A DNA stretch of 64,000 nt. Origin: Acidimicrobiia bacterium. GTDB lineage: Bacteria; Actinomycetota; Acidimicrobiia; IMCC26256; JAOSJM01. Shown one piece after another: positions 59,394 through 64,000 of the stretch. The DNA is taken from assembly GCA_027494165.1 (NCBI GenBank), contig JAOSJM010000006.1, positions 62,001 through 126,000 on the forward strand, in the 5' to 3' direction. The position numbers and the translations under genes were made by a program. Position 1 is the stretch's first letter. Every line of letters starts with the position of its first letter. The notes under the pieces are model-generated. The model had not been told where the DNA came from and did not search any database. It was given only the letters and a program-made list of their open reading frames with translations.

Positions 59394-60530
59394 ATGGCGA
59401 CCCCGGCCGACCCCCGACCCCCGCCCGGCTCCCCCGAGCTGATCCCGGCCGACGGCCGGTTCGGCTCGGGGCCCTCGAAGGTCCGCCCCGAGGCCGTGGC
59501 CGCCCTGGCCGCGACCGCCCCCACCTACCTGGGGACGAGCCACCGGCGCGACGGGGTGCGGTCCGTCGTGCGGCGGATCCGCCGGGGCGTGGCCGAGCTG
59601 CTCGCCCTGCCCGACGGCTACGAGGTCCTCCTCGGCAACGGCGGGACGAGCACGCTGTGGGACGCCCTGACCTTCTCGTTCGTCGAGCGGCGCAGCCAGC
59701 ACCTCGCCTTCGGCGAGTTCTCGTCGAAGTTCGCCCGGGTCGTCGCGGCCGCCCCCCACCTCGACGAGCCCGACGTCGTCGAGTCACCGCCGGGCACCCA
59801 CCCCGAGCCCCGGCCCGATCCGACCGTCGACGTCTACGCCCTCACCCACAACGAGACGTCCACGGGCGTGAGCACGGAGATCCGCCGCCCGAACGCCGCG
59901 GGGCTCGTCGCGGTCGACGCCACCTCGGCGGCCGGAGGCCTGCGGGTCGACCCCACCCGGTTCGACGTCTACTACTTCGCGCCCCAGAAGTGCTTCGGCG
60001 CCGACGGGGGCCTCTGGGTCGCGTGCTGCTCACCCGCGGCGATCGAGCGGATCGAGCGGATCGCCGGGTCGGGTCGCTGGGTGCCGCCGTCCCTCGACCT
60101 CGCCGTGGCGCTCGAGAGCTCGCGGCTCGACCAGACCTACAACACCCCGGCGCTCGCCACCCTCTTCCTCCTCGCCGACCAGGTCGAGTGGATGCTCGGT
60201 CAGGGCGGCCTGGAGTGGGCGGCGTCGCGCTGCGACCGCTCGGCCGAGATCCTCTACGGCTGGGCCGAGGCGAGCCCGGTGGCCACCCCGTTCGTGGCCA
60301 AGCCGTCGGAGCGCAGCCCGGTGACCGCCACCGTCGACTTCGACGAGACCGTCGACGCCGCGGCCCTCGCCACCACCCTCCGGGCGAACGGCATCGTCGA
60401 CACCGAGCCGTACCGCAAGCTCGGGAGGAACCAGCTCCGCATCGCGCTCTTCCCGGCCATCGAGCCCGACGACGTCGCTACCCTCACCCGGGCGATCGAC
60501 TACCTCGTCGAGGCGCAACGATCGTCGTAG
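59394..60530 (+). CDS. serC: Phosphoserine transaminase
   Basis: A 378-residue class V PLP aminotransferase of the actinobacterial SerC type. FGSGPSKVRPEAVAALAA is the start signature, LGTSHRRDGVR and LTHNETSTGVSTE follow. The PLP Lys is in YFAPQKCFGADGG. It makes 3-phosphoserine for serine synthesis. Intact and monocistronic. The substrate-clamp RSSSRLDQ-like block reads SSRLDQTYNTPALATLF. Confidence 0.95.
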   Translation: MATPADPRPPPGSPELIPADGRFGSGPSKVRPEAVAALAATAPTYLGTSHRRDGVRSVVRRIRRGVAELLALPDGYEVLLGNGGTSTLWDALTFSFVERRSQHLAFGEFSSKFARVVAAAPHLDEPDVVESPPGTHPEPRPDPTVDVYALTHNETSTGVSTEIRRPNAAGLVAVDATSAAGGLRVDPTRFDVYYFAPQKCFGADGGLWVACCSPAAIERIERIAGSGRWVPPSLDLAVALESSRLDQTYNTPALATLFLLADQVEWMLGQGGLEWAASRCDRSAEILYGWAEASPVATPFVAKPSERSPVTATVDFDETVDAAALATTLRANGIVDTEPYRKLGRNQLRIALFPAIEPDDVATLTRAIDYLVEAQRSS

Positions 60531-60633
60531 CGTCCGGGCGGCGTCGGCGTCCCCAACGTCGCGGGCGTCGAGGAGCCCCGGCGCGGACCCGCACTAGCCT
60601 TGGCCCCCGGGTCACGGTCGGAGGGGGGACGGC

Positions 60634-61344
60634 GTGCTGCTCCTGCACGAGACGCACCGCGTGACGGGCGTCCACGAGGGCGCCTTCGCCGACGCCTTCC
60701 GGGAGGGCTGGATGCCGGCGCTCGCCGCCGGCGACGACGCCCGGCTCCTCTTCTTCGGCCACCAGGCCCACGGGACGGGTCGCGCGTACGTCGTCGTGAC
60801 CGTCACCGGGGTCCGGGACGGGTCGGCCTGGGAGCGCCTGGCCCGGCGCGTGGAGTGCGGCGACCTGCGGCCCTGGGCCGAGCGGGTCGACGGGTACCGC
60901 CACGACGTGCACGGGAAGATCCTGATGCCGGTCGACTGGTCCCCGGGGCTGGTCGAGGACTGGACCGCGGTCCCCGTCGACGGCCGCGAGCACCCGCCGG
61001 GGCTGTTCATGGAGGACACCGCCTGGCCCCACGAGGGGATGCTCTCCCGGTACCTGGAGGCGGCTCGCGACCACTACGCCCCGAGCCTGACCGAGGGCCG
61101 CCACGGCGGCCGGGCCCTCCTCGAGCTCCAGGCCGTGCTTCGTCCGGCGTGGGGCACGGGGCGGCGGCGCGAGGTGATCCTCTGGCAGAAGGTCGTCGAC
61201 CCGTCCCGTCTCACCGCGCTGCTCGGCAGCGAGATCCCGGCCGTCCACCGGGCCCCGGGGACCTGGATGCACGACGCGCTCGCGGTGCGGGACGACTGGG
61301 AGAGCCGGCTCCTGCGCAGCGCGAGCTGGTCACCGCTCGCCTGA
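60634..61344 (+). CDS. Hypothetical protein, 236 residues
   Basis: I do not recognise a firm family. Two halves repeat weakly: LLLHETHRVTGVHEGAFADAFREGWMPALA and ALLELQAVLRPAWGTGRRREVILWQKVVD look like two NIPSNAP/ABM-type ferredoxin-like units. No signal or TM segment. GTG 60634 start. Intact. It lies 44 bp before two palindromic elements. Confidence 0.6.
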   Translation: MLLLHETHRVTGVHEGAFADAFREGWMPALAAGDDARLLFFGHQAHGTGRAYVVVTVTGVRDGSAWERLARRVECGDLRPWAERVDGYRHDVHGKILMPVDWSPGLVEDWTAVPVDGREHPPGLFMEDTAWPHEGMLSRYLEAARDHYAPSLTEGRHGGRALLELQAVLRPAWGTGRRREVILWQKVVDPSRLTALLGSEIPAVHRAPGTWMHDALAVRDDWESRLLRSASWSPLA

Positions 61345-61388
61345 GGGACCGACGTCCCGAGCGCGTCGCGCGCTCCCGTCACCTGCGT

Positions 61389-61433
61389 CCCGGGTGTCTC
61401 TACCGTCGCTCAGCGGGGGTATCGACACCCGAG
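61389..61433. repeat. 45-bp palindromic element, copy 9 (reversed)
   Basis: Reversed orientation, recognised by the centre GTCGCTCAGCGGG. Arms CCCGGGTGTCTCTACC and GGTATCGACACCCGAG. Confidence 0.9.
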
Positions 61434-61450
61434 AGCCGGATGACGCACCT

Positions 61451-61495
61451 CCCGGGTGCCTCCACCGTCGCTCAGCGGGGGTATCGACACCCGAG
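61451..61495. repeat. 45-bp palindromic element, copy 10 (reversed)
   Basis: Arms CCCGGGTGCCTCCACC and GGTATCGACACCCGAG. It lies 62 bp from copy 9 and ends 8 bp from the LLM oxidoreductase stop. Confidence 0.9.
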
Positions 61496-61503
61496 AGCCG
61501 GCA

Positions 61504-62346
61504 TCACGACGCCGCGATCTCCGGCAGCACCCGTTCGACGAACTCCTCGAGCCGCCCGCGCCCCTCCGAGGGCCACCCGGCCACGAGGTAGCCGAACCCG
61601 GCCGCCGTCCAGGCGTCGACGGCCCGGCGGACGTCGTCCCACGACTGGGACAGCGACAGCGACGCGGCGCGCAGGATGGCCGCCGGGTCACGACCGGCCC
61701 GCTCGGCCAGCCCGTCGAGCCGGGCCGAGACGCGCGACAGGTGCTCGACGTCGCCGAAGCTGTGCCAGGCGTCCGCGAACCGGGCCGCGATCCCCAGCAT
61801 CCGCTCCCCGTGGGCACCGATCCACAGCGGTGGGCGCGGCTGCTGGACCGGCCGGGGCCGGAGGGTGGCGTTCGCGAGACGGAAGTGGCGGCCGTCGAAC
61901 GAGACGCCGTCGGTGGTCAGCAGGGCGTCGACGACCTGGACGGCCTCCTCGAACCGGCTCACCCGATCGCCCGCGGGTGGGAACTCGAAGCCGAGGGCCC
62001 GGTGCTCGCCCTCGAACCAGGCGGCACCCAGGGCCAGCTCGAGGCGGCCGTGGGACGCGTGGTCGACCGTCACGGCCTCGGCGGCCAGGAGCGAGGGGTG
62101 GCGGTACGTCATCCCGGTGACGAGCAGGCCGAGCCGGACCCGCTCGGTGAGCGAGGCGAGGGCGGCCAGGGTCGTGTACCCCTCGAAGCACGGGCCGGGA
62201 CCCTCGCCGTACATGGGCTGGAAGTGGTCGAAGCCCCAGACCCCGTCGAAGCCGGCGTCCTCGGCCAACCGGACCCGGCTGACCAGCTCGTCCCACTCCA
62301 GGCGCTGCTGCGCCACGTCCAGCCCGATCCGCATGCCGTCCCCCAT
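61504..62346 (-). CDS. LLM-class F420-dependent oxidoreductase
   Basis: A 280-residue luciferase-like TIM barrel. MRIGLDVAQQRLEWDELVSR and AEDAGFDGVWGFDHFQPM start it; GLLVTGMTYRHPSLLAAEAV, DHASHGRLELALGAAWFEGEH and PPLWIGAHGERML are typical of F420 LLM enzymes. Cofactor F420 use fits an actinobacterium. Substrate unknown. Intact. Confidence 0.93.
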   Translation of the reverse strand: MGDGMRIGLDVAQQRLEWDELVSRVRLAEDAGFDGVWGFDHFQPMYGEGPGPCFEGYTTLAALASLTERVRLGLLVTGMTYRHPSLLAAEAVTVDHASHGRLELALGAAWFEGEHRALGFEFPPAGDRVSRFEEAVQVVDALLTTDGVSFDGRHFRLANATLRPRPVQQPRPPLWIGAHGERMLGIAARFADAWHSFGDVEHLSRVSARLDGLAERAGRDPAAILRAASLSLSQSWDDVRRAVDAWTAAGFGYLVAGWPSEGRGRLEEFVERVLPEIAAS

Positions 62347-62418
62347 CGCGCGTCGCCGGTCCGGCGCTCACCCTACGCGTCACACCGGAGGCGCCGCCGC
62401 GCGCCCGCCAATCGGCGT

Positions 62419-62463
62419 CCCGGGTGCCTCCACCGTCGCTCAGCGGGGGTATCGACACCCGAG
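62419..62463. repeat. 45-bp palindromic element, copy 11 (reversed)
   Basis: Arms CCCGGGTGCCTCCACC and GGTATCGACACCCGAG. First of three at exact 61-bp period. Confidence 0.92.
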
Positions 62464-62479
62464 AGCGGGGGACCGGCGT

Positions 62480-62524
62480 CCCGGGTGCCTCTACCGTCGC
62501 TCAGCGGGGGTATCGACACCCGAG
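62480..62524. repeat. 45-bp palindromic element, copy 12 (reversed)
   Basis: As copy 11 with CTCTACC in the left arm. The 16-bp spacer AGCGGGGGACCGGCGT is shared between copies. Confidence 0.92.
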
Positions 62525-62540
62525 AGCGGGGGACCGGCGT

Positions 62541-62585
62541 CCCGGGTGCCTCCACCGTCGCTCAGCGGGGGTATCGACACCCGAG
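62541..62585. repeat. 45-bp palindromic element, copy 13 (reversed)
   Basis: Identical to copy 11. It ends 29 bp from the stop of the small gene at 62615. Confidence 0.92.
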
Positions 62586-62614
62586 AGCGGGCCGGGGGGC
62601 ACCGCGCGACCCCG

Positions 62615-62833
62615 TCAGCCGGACCGGCCGGCGGAGCGAGGCCGCTTCAGGAGCACCACCAGGCTCGCCGTCTCGACCTCGGTCAGGCCGTGGCGGGACG
62701 CGGTCGACGGCACCATCGCCACCGCCTCCCACCCCTCCGTCCCGAGGGCGTCGAGCCGGGCCTCCGCGTCCTCCCGGTCGTCCTCGCGCATCCGGGTCTC
62801 GAGCAGCTCGAGCCGGTACTCCCAGGTCGTCAC
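62615..62833 (-). CDS. DUF4177-like small protein
   Basis: A 72-residue protein, MTTWEYRLELLETRMREDD then LDALGTEGWEAVAMVPS and a C-terminal SLVVLLKRPR. This W-E-Y ... L-N/G-x-x-G-x-E-G-W-E pattern is that of DUF4177. Function unknown. Intact. Confidence 0.72.
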   Translation of the reverse strand: MTTWEYRLELLETRMREDDREDAEARLDALGTEGWEAVAMVPSTASRHGLTEVETASLVVLLKRPRSAGRSG

Positions 62834-63010
62834 GGGGCCAGCCTACGGCGGCGGGTACCGGTCGCCCGGCCGTCACCCACCCGTGGGCCGGTTGGTGCCG
62901 GGTCTCCCGAGCACGGGGGGTGCGGTGGTGGAGTCGGAGCCGGGGCCGGAACTCGGCCGGCAGGAGGCGCGTCGACGCGGGGCGGGGGCGGCGGAGCCCG
63001 GGAGCGCGAG

Positions 63011-63281
63011 TCAGCCGATGGCGCTGCGCTGCTCGTCCAGGCGGCGCACGTTGGACGGCGCCGAGACCTCGCCCACGAGCCGCTCGAGCTCGTCGCGGGT
63101 GGGCCGCCGCCGGAAGGGCTCACCGACGTCGACCAGCTCCTGGAGGCCGGCATCCTCGTTGAGGACGTAGACGTCGAAGCACTCGTAGTGACCCTGCGGC
63201 GTCCCCTCGCCGTAGTGGCCGTAGACCGCGACCTGGACCCCGCCGATCTCCAGCGAGGCCACGACCTCCATACCCGGCATG
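63011..63281 (-). CDS. Hypothetical protein, 89 residues
   Basis: An unrecognised small acidic protein, MPGMEVVASLEIGGVQVAVYG then HYECFDVYVLNEDAG and a helical tail LERLVGEVSAP. Start ATG 63281 is preferred over a longer upstream extension with no ribosome site; ATG 63272 is also possible. Confidence 0.6.
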
Positions 63282-63428
63282 CCCTTACCCCCTACCACGC
63301 GCCCGCACCGCCCAAAGGCTCGCACACCGTTGCGGGACGACGGTGGATGGTCCGGTCCCGGGACCCCGGCCGCCGCGCGCCGGTCGGGCCCGCGCGACGT
63401 GGGCCCGACCGGAGGGGCGCGGGGTCCG

Positions 63429-64000
63429 TCAGGAACGGGCCTCGAGCACCAGGTTGAACGGTGTCTCGAGCGCCACCCGGACCCGGGGGAACCCGGCCGC
63501 CCGGAGCACCTCGACGAGGCGAGTGGGCCCGGCCTGGGCCCCCAGGCCCGTCCCCGGGTCCTGGGCGAGCGAGCTCGGCGTGCACAGGAACACCGACCCG
63601 GCGTAGTACAGCCGGCTGACCGGGTTGACGTTGTCCTCGAGCCGGTCCTGCGCCATGGGCTCGACGACGAGCAGCGTCCCGCCGGGGGCGAGCGAGGCCC
63701 GGGCGCGCGCGGCGGCGGCCACCGGGTCGCCCATGTCGTGCAGGGAGTCCAGGAAGCAGACGAGGTCGAAGCCGGACCCGGAGAAGGCGGTGGCGTCCTC
63801 CACCCGGAAGTCGACCCGGTCGTCGACCCCCGCCTCCGTGGCCCTCCGGCGTGCCGTCTCGACCGAGCCGGCGTGGACGTCGGAGCCGACGAACCGCGAC
63901 GCGCCGTAGGTCTGCGCGAGCACGACCGTCGAGACCCCGGTCCCGCAGCCCACGTCGGCGACCCGGGCTCCGGCCCGGAGCTTCTGCTCGACGCCGTCGA
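63429..64000 (-). CDS. Class I SAM-dependent methyltransferase (5' end outside window)
   Basis: The frame stays open to the right edge. The visible part begins EQKLRAGARVADVGCGTGVST, the SAM motif I, then GSDVHAGSVETARRRA, DLVCFLDSLHDMGDP and PGGTLLVVEPMAQDRLEDN. This resembles actinobacterial UbiE-like methyltransferases that often carry an N-terminal winged helix, which would lie outside. Substrate unknown. Confidence 0.82.
   Translation of the reverse strand, partial: DGVEQKLRAGARVADVGCGTGVSTVVLAQTYGASRFVGSDVHAGSVETARRRATEAGVDDRVDFRVEDATAFSGSGFDLVCFLDSLHDMGDPVAAAARARASLAPGGTLLVVEPMAQDRLEDNVNPVSRLYYAGSVFLCTPSSLAQDPGTGLGAQAGPTRLVEVLRAAGFPRVRVALETPFNLVLEARS

Noticed and set aside
62419..62585. 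Possible CRISPR array (45-bp repeats, 16-bp spacers)
   Set aside because: Spacers are identical and too short, the repeat is palindromic over its whole length, single copies occur elsewhere, and there are no cas genes.

Overview
This window is a very GC-rich chromosomal segment of an actinobacterium. The lineage signs are the tiny actinobacterial ribosomal proteins bS22 (39541) and bL37 (48708), an F420-type LLM oxidoreductase, a DUF501 gene, many GTG starts, and a core block on the minus strand (about 24.3-47.2 kb) with the order known from Mycobacterium around Rv1003-Rv1026. That order is rsmI, metG, tatD, an rpfB-position cell-wall gene, rsmA, ispE, glmU, prs, rplY, pth, mfd, parvulin lipoprotein, mazG, eno, ftsB-like, DUF501, ppx. 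The gene complement (CBS-citrate synthase fusion, archaeal-type apgM, LLM proteins) makes a deep branch such as Acidimicrobiia plausible, but this is inference.

Layout. 0-4.5 kb: end of a CBS-domain protein, an AGPS-like flavin oxidase, ppsA. 4.6-8.4 kb: a HAD hydrolase, a recent 261-bp duplication 900 bp apart, and a sulfur cluster (SQR-like flavoprotein, DsrE protein, ArsR-rhodanese regulator) divergent from an MMPL transporter across a palindromic operator. 8.5-14.1 kb: MMPL, histidine phosphatase, crotonase, CBS-citrate synthase. 14.4-24.1 kb: tRNA-Leu, DUF72, MATE, MFS, an acyltransferase-epimerase pair, GNAT, orn, a class V aminotransferase. 24.3-47.5 kb: the conserved housekeeping block, interrupted by a DUF222-HNH nuclease gene under a perfect LexA box and ending in rsmI and DUF192. 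47.5-57.8 kb: ychF, bL37, a FetAB-type ABC transporter, thioesterase, DapA-like aldolase, SIMPL lipoprotein, crotonase, an MBOAT-SGNH acyl-transfer pair, apgM. 58-64 kb: a molybdopterin oxidoreductase with its cytochrome b, serC, small hypothetical genes, an LLM oxidoreductase and a truncated methyltransferase.

The strongest unexplained signal is a 45-bp near-palindromic element present 13 times, always within about 130 bases of a stop codon, three times in tandem with a period of 61 or 62 bases. A second, unrelated palindromic element occurs twice, both times between convergent genes.

Quality caveat: about 27 single-base frameshifts lie mostly in G/C homopolymers and break even essential genes (eno, mfd, rplY, ispE, rsmA, ychF). 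They look like sequencing or assembly error, so I annotate those genes as whole loci and state where the frame breaks. Broken genes here should not be read as pseudogenes without resequencing.
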